Of a stretch of DNA of 64,000 nucleotides, positions 47,107 through 55,723 are shown in pieces; the first letter of the stretch is position 1, and each line of letters starts with the position of its first letter. Both the position numbers and the translations under genes were made by a program. The notes under the pieces are model-generated. The model made no database searches. It was not told the DNA's origin and worked only from the letters and a program-made list of their open reading frames with translations. Where the stretch lies: NCBI GenBank assembly GCA_016710885.1, contig JADJUC010000004.1, positions 62,001 through 126,000 of the forward strand. Direction: 5' to 3'. Origin of the DNA: Candidatus Proximibacter danicus. Its GTDB lineage: Bacteria > Pseudomonadota > Gammaproteobacteria > Burkholderiales > Rhodocyclaceae.

Positions 47107-48297
47107 ATGGCTGCGAATAGCAACGCTCATCACACGCCGGCCCCGGTAGGCGGCAATCTGTTCAACACCACGACGCTGGTCTGCGGGGTATTGATCGCGA
47201 TCATGATCGCGGTCCTCGCCGTCCGTTTCGTTTTCGGCCTCGGTGCCGTCACCAACCTGAACGACGGCTACCCGTGGGGTATCTGGGTGGTGGTCGACGT
47301 CGTCATCGGCTCGGCCTTCGCCTGCGGTGGCTTCTCGGTCGCCATGCTGGTCTATATCTTCAACAAGGGTCAATACCACCCACTGGTGCGGCCGGCGCTG
47401 CTGGCCAGTCTGTTCGGCTATACGCTGGCCGGTGTCGGCGTCATCTTCGACCTGGGTCGCTGGTAGAACTTCTGGCACATCTTCTCCCCCACGTATGCCA
47501 ACCCGAACTCGGTGATGTTCGAAGTTGCGGTCTGTATTTCGGCTTACATCGTCGTCATGTGGCTTGAGTTCTCGCCGGCTTTCTTCGAAAAATGGGGCAT
47601 GGTCGATGCCAAGAAGAAGCTCAACAAGGTGTTGTTCTTCCTTATTGCACTGGGAACCGTGTTGCCGATGATGCACCAGTCTTCGCTGGGTACACTGATC
47701 GTGGTGATGGGCGTACAGATCAACCCGCTCTGGCAGACACAGATCATTCCGCTGTTGTTCCTGCTGACGGCAATTGTCATCGGCTACGGTGTGGTGCTGT
47801 TCGAATCCTGCGTCGCCTCTTCGGCCTACCGCCGCAAGATCGAACTGCATCTGCTCGAGCCGATGGCCAAGATCATGCTCGGCATGCTCGCCATATTTGT
47901 TGTCGTCCGTTTCGGCGATCTGCTGGTGCGCGGGGCCTTGCCGTTCGCCTTCAAGGGCAATCTTGCCGCCCTGGCTTTCTGGGTCGAGACACTCTGCTTT
48001 GTGGCGCCGTTCGCCCTCATCGGCAGTGCTACTGCACGGCGCAATCCAGCCAAGCTCTTCCTTGCCGGCGTTGCCATCATGCTCGGTGGTGTTTTCATGC
48101 GCCTCAACGCCTTCCTCATCGGCTACGACACCGGTGTCGGTGTTGACACCGGCTGGACCTACTTTCCGTCTGTGCCCGAACTGATGGTCACCATCGGCAT
48201 GTTTGCCGTCGAGGTTCTCGGATACATCTACATCACTCGCCGCTTCCCGGTTCTGCCGCGTGAAGAAGCAGTGTTGGCAAATTCAGCAGCCCACTAA
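47107..48297 (+). CDS. hybB: hydrogenase quinone-reducing membrane subunit HybB, interrupted by an amber codon
   Basis: HybB is the NrfD-type integral membrane subunit that delivers electrons to the quinone pool. About ten helices are visible over 396 codons. The codon at 47464-47466 is TAG, in GRW-stop-NFWHIFSPTYANP; relatives have an aromatic residue (Tyr or Trp) there, one base change from TAG. The rest of the frame is intact on both sides (YPWGIWVVVDVVIGSAFACGG before, MFEVAVCISAYIVVMW after). Either a base error or a true nonsense mutation that would uncouple the hydrogenase from quinone. Confidence 0.9.
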
Positions 48298-48318
48298 GGT
48301 TTTTCGGAGGTTATAACA

Positions 48319-50031
48319 ATGTCCAAGCGAGTCACGATTGATCCGGTCACCCGCATCGAGGGCCACCTGCGTGTCGACGTCGAAGTAGAAGGCGGCAAGG
48401 TCAAGAAGGCCTGGTCGTCCGGCCAGATGTGGCGCGGCGTCGAGAACATCCTCATCGGCCGCGACCCGCGCGATGCCTGGGCGATCACCCAGCGTATCTG
48501 CGGCGTGTGCACCACGGTGCATGCCATCGCCTCGGTCCGCGCGGTTGAAAACGCGCTGAAGATGGAGATCCCGGTCAACGCCCAGTACATCCGCAACCTG
48601 ATCATCCTGGCCCACGGCCTGCACGACCACATCGTGCACTTCTATCACCTGTCGGCGCTCGACTGGGTCGATGTTGTCAGCGCCACCAAGGCCGACCCTG
48701 CCAAGGCGGCCAGCCTGGCGCAGAGCCTCTCCTCGTGGAGCGGCAACAGCGTCCAGGAATTCAAGAAGGTGCAGGACAAGATCAAGGGCTTTGTCAGCAC
48801 CGGCCAGCTCGGCATCTTCACCAATGGCTACTGGGGCCACCCGGCGATGAAGCTCACGCCGGAAGTGAACCTGCTGGCCGTGGTGCACTACCTGCAGGCG
48901 CTGGAAGTTCAGCGTTACGCCAACAAGATCGTTACCATCCTCGGTTCCAAATCGCCGCACATTCAGAACGTTGCCGTTGGCGGGGTTTCCAACCCACTGG
49001 CGCTGGATTCTCAATCGGTGCTGACGGTCGAGCGTCTGCTCGCGGTGAAGGAATGGATCGACAAGCTCGACGACTTCGTCAAGAACGTCTATCTCGTCGA
49101 CGTCGCTGCCATTGGCGCTTTCTACGCAGACTGGACGACTTACGGGCGCGGTATCGTCGACTACATCTCGGTACCGGATATTCCGCTGGACGGGATGGGA
49201 ACCAAGTTCGCCATGCCCGGCGGCCATATTGCCAACGGCGATGTTTCCACCTTTAAGCCGATTACCAGCTTCAGCGACAAATACTTTGCCGACGGCGTTT
49301 CCGAAGCGGTCAAGCACTCGTGGTACGACTATTCGGTCGGCAACGACAAGTCGCTGCACCCGTACAAGGGCGAAACGACGCCGAAGTACACCGACTTCCA
49401 GGATGAGGGCAAGTACTCGTGGCTGAAGTCGCCAACCTTCTACGGCAAGCCGATGCAAGTCGGTCCGCTGGCTCACGTGCTGACCATGTTTGCTGCCGGT
49501 CACGAGCCGACCAAGAAGTACGCGACCAAGGCACTCGATCTTGTTTCGACCATCGCCAAGACCAAGGTCGGTATCGATGCACTGCACTCAACCATCGGCC
49601 GTCATGCCGCACGGGCAGTCCGCTCGGCGGTGCTGATGGACGAACTAGTAGTCCAGTGGGATCTGCTGTTGGCCAACATGGGCAAGGGCGATCTCAAGAC
49701 CTTCAACAAGCCGGTCTTCCCCAAGGGCGAGCAGCAAGGCGTTGGTTTCCACGAAGCGCCGCGCGGTGTGCTCTCGCACTGGGTCGTCATTCAGGACGGC
49801 AAGATCAAGAACTACCAGTGCGTCGTGCCCTCGACCTGGAACGCTGCTCCGCGCAACGAGAAGGACGCGCCGGGTGCCTACGAGGCCTGCCTGGTCGGCA
49901 ACCCGATTGCCGACCCGGAGAAGCCACTGGAAGTGCTGCGCACGGTGCATTCCTTCGACCCGTGCATCGCCTGCGCCATCCACGTGATGGACGAGGAGCA
50001 CACTGAAATCGTCAAGGTGAAGGCTGCTTGA
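48319..50031 (+). CDS. hybC: [NiFe] hydrogenase large subunit HybC
   Basis: HybC is the catalytic subunit of 570 residues. The NiFe ligands are RICGVC (Cys61, Cys64) and DPCIACAIHV (Cys549, Cys552). The C-terminal extension after His555 (VMDEEHTEIVKVKAA) is the piece removed by HybD after nickel insertion. GHLRVDVEVEGGKV and the N-terminal TRIEGH motif are typical of group 1. A strong AGG-type site precedes ATG 48319. It is followed by an intrinsic terminator ahead of hybD. Confidence 0.97.
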   Translation: MSKRVTIDPVTRIEGHLRVDVEVEGGKVKKAWSSGQMWRGVENILIGRDPRDAWAITQRICGVCTTVHAIASVRAVENALKMEIPVNAQYIRNLIILAHGLHDHIVHFYHLSALDWVDVVSATKADPAKAASLAQSLSSWSGNSVQEFKKVQDKIKGFVSTGQLGIFTNGYWGHPAMKLTPEVNLLAVVHYLQALEVQRYANKIVTILGSKSPHIQNVAVGGVSNPLALDSQSVLTVERLLAVKEWIDKLDDFVKNVYLVDVAAIGAFYADWTTYGRGIVDYISVPDIPLDGMGTKFAMPGGHIANGDVSTFKPITSFSDKYFADGVSEAVKHSWYDYSVGNDKSLHPYKGETTPKYTDFQDEGKYSWLKSPTFYGKPMQVGPLAHVLTMFAAGHEPTKKYATKALDLVSTIAKTKVGIDALHSTIGRHAARAVRSAVLMDELVVQWDLLLANMGKGDLKTFNKPVFPKGEQQGVGFHEAPRGVLSHWVVIQDGKIKNYQCVVPSTWNAAPRNEKDAPGAYEACLVGNPIADPEKPLEVLRTVHSFDPCIACAIHVMDEEHTEIVKVKAA

Positions 50032-50074
50032 TCGACAACCCCCGTTGATTTAGCGCAAAGCCATTCCCTGCTTG

Positions 50075-50108
50075 AAGCGCGAGGATGATCCCCTCGCGCT
50101 TTTTTTTC
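50075..50108 (+). terminator. intrinsic terminator between hybC and hybD
   Basis: AAGCGCGAGG (50075-50084) and CCTCGCGCTT (50092-50101) make a 10-bp GC-rich stem with a 7-base loop, followed by eight T. The hybD ribosome site GAGG starts right after the T-run. Confidence 0.88.
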
Positions 50109-50116
50109 GAGGTCAT

Positions 50117-50593
50117 ATGAAAGTTGTCGTGCTTGGGGTGGGCAACACCCTGCTTGAAGACGAAGCCATCGGCGTGCGTGCGGTAGAGCTGCTGCAACAG
50201 CGCTATCAGTTGCCGCCGGAAGTGCAGGTCATCGATGGAGGCACTGCCGGCATGGAATTGCTGGAGCCGCTGGAAGACTGCGACAAGCTGATTATTGTCG
50301 ATTGCGTGCGGGTCGGTAAGCCGCCGGCGACGGTCATCCTTCGCATTGACGACGAAGTGCCGGCGTTCTTCCGTACCAAGATTTCGCCGCATCAGATCGG
50401 GGTTTCTGATGTGCTCGCCGCGCTGACTTTGCGCGAGCGCTTTCCCAAACATCTCGCGCTCATCGGTATCCAGCCGAAGAGCCTCGAATGCGGTATCGAG
50501 CTGACGCCGGAAATTGCTGCGACGCTGCCGCAGGTGCTGGCCATGACCGTTGAGCAGCTGACCAATTTCGGCATTGTCGTGACAGAGAAATGA
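50117..50593 (+). CDS. hybD: hydrogenase maturation endopeptidase HybD
   Basis: HybD is the nickel-dependent protease that trims the C-terminus of HybC. The 158-residue protein begins VVVLGVGNTLLEDEAIGVRAVE, quoted here in part, with the metal Glu in LLEDEAIG, the metal Asp in IVDCVR (about residue 60) and the third ligand in SPHQIGVSD (about His93). Start ATG 50117 has GAGG six bases upstream. Followed by hypC at 13 bases. Confidence 0.93.
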   Translation: MKVVVLGVGNTLLEDEAIGVRAVELLQQRYQLPPEVQVIDGGTAGMELLEPLEDCDKLIIVDCVRVGKPPATVILRIDDEVPAFFRTKISPHQIGVSDVLAALTLRERFPKHLALIGIQPKSLECGIELTPEIAATLPQVLAMTVEQLTNFGIVVTEK

Positions 50594-50606
50594 GGAGATT
50601 CGCCTG

Positions 50607-50888
50607 ATGTGTCTGTCAATTCCGATGCGGGTGATCGAGTGGGTTGATGAGGAAGGCATGCTGGCTTGGGTTGAGCGTGGCGAGGGTGACAGCCTGCGTC
50701 GCGAACAGGTGAACATGATGCTGATCGGCGCCCAGCCGGTCGGCACCTGGATACTCGCGTCACTCGGGCTGGCCAAGGAAACCGTCGATGACGAGAACCG
50801 CATGCTCATCGAAGATGCCCTCAGCGCGCTCGACTCCTCGCTCGATGGCAATTACGACGCCAGCCGGCACTTTGCCGACCTGCAATGA
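50607..50888 (+). CDS. hypC: HypC/HybG-family hydrogenase chaperone
   Basis: This small chaperone delivers the Fe(CN)2CO unit to the large subunit. It begins MCLSIPMRVIEW with the essential Cys2. The 93-residue length and the WVLxxxG-like VGTWILASLGLAKETVDDE end match the family. In this hyb context it is probably the HybG-type chaperone for HybC. Its stop overlaps the hybE start. Confidence 0.93.
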   Translation: MCLSIPMRVIEWVDEEGMLAWVERGEGDSLRREQVNMMLIGAQPVGTWILASLGLAKETVDDENRMLIEDALSALDSSLDGNYDASRHFADLQ

Positions 50889-51511
50889 GCGCCCGCAAGG
50901 CCGTGGGGCCAGATAGCCCGGAGCGAGTGCGCCCCGAGCGGGTGCGCAAGCCGCTCTATAACGCCCCGACGCCGGCCTCTGCTGCGCTTCATTACGCTGA
51001 CGATCCGACGCCAATTCTTGAAGCCATGTACCGCCGCATCTGGGAAACCAGCATGCACGACATGCCCTTCGTCAACAGCGCGCTATCGGTAGTTGCCATC
51101 GGCTTCCGCCGGCACGAGGGCGACTGGGTCGGTGCTGTCATTACCCCGTGGTTCCTCAATCTTTTTGTGCTCCCCGGTGGCGGGACACTGTGGTCGGATC
51201 TGGCGTCTGGCGACCGTGTCCGCATTCAGTTCCCGGTTGGCGAACTCGAATTCATCGCCGACTACGACCCCGGCGGCGATATTCCGGCCTACCAGTATTG
51301 CCCCCTGTTTGCGCCAGTCAGTCAGTTTGCTACGCATGCGGCGGCATTGGCGGCAGCAGAGGAGGCCCTCAAGGCGCTGTTTACCGTTGCGCCGGAGGCG
51401 ATCGCCGAAGCGCCTGCAATGCCTCTGCAGGACGCTGCTGTGGCAACGGATGCAGAATCGATTCCGTCACGGCGAGCTTTTTTCCGTGGCTTGGCCGGAC
51501 ATCACTCATAG
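50885..51511 (+). CDS. hybE: hydrogenase assembly chaperone HybE
   Basis: HybE/HupJ helps assemble the large and small subunits and checks them before Tat export. The 208-residue protein has an Arg-rich N-terminus, the family segments MHDMPFVNSALSVVAIGF and WVGAVITPWFLNLFVLPGG, and PVGELEFIADYDPGGDIPAYQYCPLFAPV. Its last residues read SRRAFFRGLAGHHS, which looks like a Tat twin-Arg box at the wrong end of the protein. ATG 50885 overlaps the hypC stop. It closes the hydrogenase operon. Confidence 0.9.
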   Translation: MSARKAVGPDSPERVRPERVRKPLYNAPTPASAALHYADDPTPILEAMYRRIWETSMHDMPFVNSALSVVAIGFRRHEGDWVGAVITPWFLNLFVLPGGGTLWSDLASGDRVRIQFPVGELEFIADYDPGGDIPAYQYCPLFAPVSQFATHAAALAAAEEALKALFTVAPEAIAEAPAMPLQDAAVATDAESIPSRRAFFRGLAGHHS

Positions 51512-51535
51512 TCCTTCCGGATGGGCCTGCAGGAT

Positions 51536-51889
51536 TTAGCGGGCCAGGATCAGATAAGTGCTCGTTCTGTCGTCTGAAGCGAAAACTTCTGAAACAACCA
51601 GTCCTGCTTTTGCGTTATCTCGCCGCTCGCGGAAAAAAGCACGATCACCGATCGTTGTCTGCCATGCCGTTTTAGTGTTCGAGGCATAAAGGCGTCGGCC
51701 CTCTGCATCGAGAACCCGCAAGCTCGAAAGCTCGTCGAAATTGATCAGACGGGTATCCAGTTCATCGTGATAACCATCCCATAGCTGGTATGCAAAAAGT
51801 GCATAGACAGCAAACAGGATCAGCCACAGCAAGCGCAGGATTTGTGTGCGGTTGCGGCAAATAGAGAGAGCTGTGCTCGGTTCGGTCAT
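51536..51889 (-). pseudogene. truncated membrane sensor protein, N-terminal part
   Basis: The 117 residues hold one membrane helix (about 18-38, LLWLILFAVYALFAYQLW) and the start of an extracytoplasmic Cache-like domain (SLRVLDAEGRRLYASN, IGDRAFFRERRD, VVSEVFAS). It stops after STYLILAR, just where such domains continue with a RR-x-x-DG-x-F-x-G strand and lead to a kinase or GGDEF output. The rest is absent, and the hybE end lies 25 bases away. It looks like the stump of a sensor cut when the hydrogenase block and this gene were joined. Confidence 0.5.
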
Positions 51890-51970
51890 TTCAGCATGTC
51901 AGTAGGTCATTGGCTGCAGATATCACTGTAATGACGCGCTTTACAACACGGCTTGTCCCGCGGAATGGGC

Positions 51971-53320
51971 TTAGGAATCTCCTTTGCCGCCAAAGCCATA
52001 CTTCTCGATCAGGCGGTAGATGTTTCGTTCGCTGATGCCAAGCACTGCGGCGGTTTTCTGCCGGTTGCCGCCGTGCTTCGCCATCATCTGGCGCAGATAC
52101 TCGCGCTCAAGCTGCTCAAGGCTAGGGTCGGGGTTGAAGCGCAGTATCAGGTCGCCAGCGCGGTCGCGCGGGATAAATGCCAGGTGTTCGCTGCGAATCT
52201 GATCGCCGGGGCGGGCAAGGATGACGGCTCGCTCCACAGCATTGCGAAGTTCACGCACGTTGCCTGGCCAGTCGTAGGCGACCAGCAGCTTGAGCGCGTC
52301 GGCAGCAATGCTCACCGGCAGCGTTCGGGTCGTCAGGTGCGCCAGAAAATGGCGAGTGAGCGGCTCGATGTCCTCACGCCGATCACGCAGTGGCGGAATG
52401 GTGATAACGAAGCGCGACAGACGAAAATAGAGATCGCTGCGGAACGTGCCGCTCCGGCTCATCGCCTCGATATCACGATTGGTCGCCGCAACGAAGCGCG
52501 CATCGGCGGTCAGCGTCTTGTTGCTGCCGAGACGACGGAAGGTATTGGTTTCCATCACGCGCAGTAGCTTGGCCTGGATGGCCGGGCCGACATCGCCAAC
52601 CTCGTCGAGGAAGAGCGTACTACCGGAGGCTTCCTCGATCAGGCCGCGCTTCATGCGATCGGCACCGGTAAATGCGCCGCGCTCATGACCGAACAGTTCG
52701 GACTCGAAGAGGTTTTCCTGTAGACCACTGCCATCGATGGCAACCAGCTCGCGCTGTGCGCGTGGGCTTCGGTCGTGAATCGCTTGCGCGACCAGTTCCT
52801 TGCCCGTCCCGGATTCGCCGAGTATCAGGACTGTCGTGTCGGTCGGGCCGACTGCGTCGATCAGCGTCTGCACCTCGCGCATTGCGCTGCTGACGAACAC
52901 GAGCGGTCCGGGACGGTGCGAAGCGAGCTGGGTCCGGTAAAAACGGTTTGATTCGCGTAGTTCGGCTGTCTCGAGCACCCGCCGAACGGTGATCTCAAGC
53001 TCGTCGACGTTGACCGGCTTGGTCAGGAAGTCGGCGGCGCCCTCGCGGATAGCGCTGACAGCATTGGGGATCGAACCGTACCCGGTGAGTACGATCACCG
53101 GGTACTGGTTACGGAGTTCCCCGAGAATTTTTGCCGCGTCACTGTCGGGTAACTTGAAGTCGAGAATGATTGCGCTGGGCTCGATTTCGCTGAGTTTCTG
53201 CTGTGCCTCGGCCCAGGAGCCGGCACCGAGGGTGGCAAAACCCATGGCCTCAATCTGTCGTCGCAATAGTCCGTTGAATACGGCATCGTCGTCGACGATC
53301 AGCAATGTCTTCTTTTTCAT
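51971..53320 (-). CDS. sigma-54-dependent response regulator, NtrC/HoxA-type
   Basis: The 449-residue regulator has a receiver domain with phospho-Asp54 (AIILDFKLPDS) and LTGYGS. The AAA+ activator domain has Walker A GESGTGKE, the sigma-54 loop GAFTGA and Walker B LFLDEVGDV. A Fis-type HTH ends the protein (NRQKTAAVLGISERNIYRLIEKYG). It would activate -24/-12 promoters, of which the one at 44832 is the clearest in the window. Start overlaps the kinase stop by four bases (ATGA-type), so the pair is coupled. HoxA- or HupR-like control of hydrogenase and control of the reductase operon upstream are both open. Confidence 0.92.
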   Translation of the reverse strand: MKKKTLLIVDDDAVFNGLLRRQIEAMGFATLGAGSWAEAQQKLSEIEPSAIILDFKLPDSDAAKILGELRNQYPVIVLTGYGSIPNAVSAIREGAADFLTKPVNVDELEITVRRVLETAELRESNRFYRTQLASHRPGPLVFVSSAMREVQTLIDAVGPTDTTVLILGESGTGKELVAQAIHDRSPRAQRELVAIDGSGLQENLFESELFGHERGAFTGADRMKRGLIEEASGSTLFLDEVGDVGPAIQAKLLRVMETNTFRRLGSNKTLTADARFVAATNRDIEAMSRSGTFRSDLYFRLSRFVITIPPLRDRREDIEPLTRHFLAHLTTRTLPVSIAADALKLLVAYDWPGNVRELRNAVERAVILARPGDQIRSEHLAFIPRDRAGDLILRFNPDPSLEQLEREYLRQMMAKHGGNRQKTAAVLGISERNIYRLIEKYGFGGKGDS

Positions 53321-55182
53321 GTATTGTTTTCCAATGAACCGTCGGCAAGCGGCAGGCGTAGCGTGAAGATCGTGCCCTGGCTGGGCGTGCTGGCGACGGT
53401 GATCGTTCCGCCCATACGCTCGACGAAATTCTTGACGATGGTGAGGCCAAGGCCCGTACCGGCGATGCGATCGGCGCGATGGCTGAAGAAGGGGTCAAAA
53501 ATCTGTGCGACGGTTTCTGCCGCCATACCGACGCCGTTGTCGGTGATCTCGATTTGCGCATGATCGCCGTCGTGCACCAACCGCGCACGTAGCATCCCGC
53601 CTTCAGGCATCGCGTGGTGTGCATTCTGCACAAGATTGAGAAATATCATGCGCAGTTCTGCCTCGTCGGCGAACAGGCGCAGTGGCAGTTCGGGCTGCTC
53701 GGCCTGCTGCGTGATGCCTCGTGCATGTGCGTCGAATTCAAGCAGGCGAAGCGTATCGGAGAGTGCGTCATTGATGACGACCAACTGCAGGCTGCCAGAC
53801 GGCGGTCTTGCCAGTAGCAGCAATCGGCGCGTGACAGCGATGCAGTTGTCGATTTCCTGATCGATCAAGCCCATGTAATCGATGATCTGCTCCGGCAAGA
53901 TACGACCCTCGCGCACTTCGCGTAGCAGCCCTTGCACGCCTAGGCGGACCGATCCAAGCGGATTGTGGATTTCGTGGGCAATGCCGGCGGCGAGTACGCC
54001 CAGTTCGGACAACCGCTGCTCGTGCGAGATGCGTACGGACTGGCCGAGGTCGCGCACCGACTCGACGATGTAGCGTGTCCGCCCAGCGGCATTGTCAAGC
54101 TCGACAACCGTGGCGTGAACCTCCGCAGGAAACTGACTGCCATCGGATCGCTGGTGATGGTGCACGAACTTCAGTGGTGCGCTGCAAGCCTTGAGTTCAG
54201 CGAGTGGGCACACCACCAGCGTGGGCACGCAGGGCGTTGTCCGATTGTGGCTGCTGCGGTGACAGGGAAGACCAACGACCTCGGTGATCGGTCGACCGAC
54301 CTGCTCGCAGAAAGCGTGGTTGGCAAGCACCACCTCCATGTTGTCGGCGCGGATCACTCGTACGCCGTCGGGCAGGCCATCGAGAATGTCCTGCAGATAA
54401 GCCTCATGGATACGTACGCGCGCCATCTGGGCCTCAAGGCGTTCGGCCATGCGGTTGAAGCGGGCTCCGAGTTGGGCGAGTTCGTCATCGCCCTCCAGGT
54501 GCACGCGCTCGCCGAGGCGTCCCTGCTCCAGAGCTGCGCTAGCGGCGCCGAGTGCGGCTACGGGTTCCAGAACGCGGCGGCTAAGCGAGCGCCACAGGAC
54601 AGCCAGGATCAGCGCCAGCACGCCGATGCCGGCACCAGCGAAGGCGAGCGCACTCTTCCAGGACTGCGCGCGAATCTCGCCGGCGTCGTAATCGACAACC
54701 AGAATGCCGTTGACCGGATGGGTAGCAACTGCGCCGTGACAGGGCACGCAGGCGGGCTGGTTGCGTACGGGATTGACCGAGCGCAGCACCTCGCCCCCGC
54801 CGTCATTGCGGAATTCGGCGGAAGGTGGTGTGTCCGGCGCCGTAACGAGTGCAGGCAGCTTCAGGCCGATCTTGTCGGAAGGAGACGCAAAACGCACTTC
54901 GCCGAGTGGATTGAGGATCATCACGCTGCGGATGCCCGGCTGGCTACCGAGCCGGGCGACGATGTCGGCAAGACCCGGCACATCGCGCTTGAGCATGGCG
55001 TTCTCGAGGGCCGCTTGCAACAGCAGATTGAATCCGAGCGAGGCGCGGCTGCGCTCGTCGACCATCTGGCTTCGGTATGCGGTCAGGAACACGACCAGCA
55101 GCAGTGCGGAGAGCACTCCAGCGGCAAGCAGCAGGCGGATCAGGATGTGACGTTTGAGCGGAGAAAGCGCGTCAGTCATCAT
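53317..55182 (-). CDS. sensor histidine kinase with periplasmic CxxCH haem motif
   Basis: The 621-residue kinase has helix 1 at about residues 12-36 and helix 2 at about 178-200. Between them is a periplasmic sensor with NQPACVPCHGA (Cys145, Cys148, His149), a covalent c-haem site. A HAMP segment follows, then PAS (about 275-380, with several Cys/His: GLPCHRSSHN, CVPTLVVCPLAELKAC). HisKA has HEIHNPLGS, and HATPase has NLVQNAHHAM, TDNGVG and GTGLGLTI. The layout suggests sensing of periplasmic redox state or a haem ligand such as NO or CO. It is coupled to the NtrC-type regulator and lies downstream of the reductase genes. Confidence 0.9.
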   Translation of the reverse strand: MMTDALSPLKRHILIRLLLAAGVLSALLLVVFLTAYRSQMVDERSRASLGFNLLLQAALENAMLKRDVPGLADIVARLGSQPGIRSVMILNPLGEVRFASPSDKIGLKLPALVTAPDTPPSAEFRNDGGGEVLRSVNPVRNQPACVPCHGAVATHPVNGILVVDYDAGEIRAQSWKSALAFAGAGIGVLALILAVLWRSLSRRVLEPVAALGAASAALEQGRLGERVHLEGDDELAQLGARFNRMAERLEAQMARVRIHEAYLQDILDGLPDGVRVIRADNMEVVLANHAFCEQVGRPITEVVGLPCHRSSHNRTTPCVPTLVVCPLAELKACSAPLKFVHHHQRSDGSQFPAEVHATVVELDNAAGRTRYIVESVRDLGQSVRISHEQRLSELGVLAAGIAHEIHNPLGSVRLGVQGLLREVREGRILPEQIIDYMGLIDQEIDNCIAVTRRLLLLARPPSGSLQLVVINDALSDTLRLLEFDAHARGITQQAEQPELPLRLFADEAELRMIFLNLVQNAHHAMPEGGMLRARLVHDGDHAQIEITDNGVGMAAETVAQIFDPFFSHRADRIAGTGLGLTIVKNFVERMGGTITVASTPSQGTIFTLRLPLADGSLENNT

Positions 55183-55278
55183 ATAAGTCTAGCAGGTTGT
55201 TGAGGCTTGCCTGTTCGCCTGACTATGTCTTGAATATCGGCTTTCAGCACTCTTTTTCAGCTGCTTCCGGATGTTGCT

Positions 55279-55695
55279 TCAAGTTCCATTGGCTGCGGCC
55301 AAAGGCTGTTCGAACAAGGTGCGAAAATTGTCGCTGGCAGCGACAAAATGCCCAGACCACCAGAGCGCCAGGAAAGTCTGGAGTTCGGCCCTGTTAAAAT
55401 TTACGGTGGTGATGATTTCGGCTGTCAGGAATCTGAATTCCTCCTGCTCGCATCGGTGGTTATCGAGTTCAGGGCTCTCACCGATCTCAAGTATTGCTTC
55501 CTCCCATGCAAAGTGTTGGAGGGCATGTGCCAGCAGCGAATTCAGCATTTCGTCAAATATTCTGTTGCTCTCGATACCGCCCTGGTCGAGGCAATCCGCC
55601 ATGGCATTGCATCGCGCCAGGATGCTTCGGTATCTATCGTCGACAGCTTCGCTTCCGCTGCTGTATCTCGTGTCCCACTGCACTCTTTTCGGCAT
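55279..55695 (-). CDS. hemerythrin-fold protein with altered iron ligands
   Basis: ATG 55695 gives 138 residues beginning VQWDTRYSSGSEAVDDRY, a bacteriohemerythrin start. HFAWEE (His61, Glu65), His80 and His116 keep iron-ligand positions. Tyr22 replaces the first helix His (usual D-x-x-H), Gln84 replaces the second His of H-x3-H, and Ser121 stands where the usual Asp is (an Asp is one residue later). A normal diiron O2 site is thus unlikely; a sensor, metal-trafficking or relic role is possible. It is the last gene before the kinase, 28 bases after the preceding gene. Confidence 0.75.
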   Translation of the reverse strand: MPKRVQWDTRYSSGSEAVDDRYRSILARCNAMADCLDQGGIESNRIFDEMLNSLLAHALQHFAWEEAILEIGESPELDNHRCEQEEFRFLTAEIITTVNFNRAELQTFLALWWSGHFVAASDNFRTLFEQPLAAANGT

Positions 55696-55723
55696 TCTCT
55701 GTCTCCTGTCGTGGGGTTGCCGG

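Noticed and set aside
47464..47466. Recoding of TAG (pyrrolysine or suppressor) in hybB
   Set aside because: No pyl genes or other in-frame TAG codons are visible in conserved genes; a point change is simpler.
51971..53320. Firm naming of the regulator as HoxA
   Set aside because: The neighbouring kinase lacks HoxJ-like features and the pair also adjoins the Mo operon, so only the NtrC-type class is supported.
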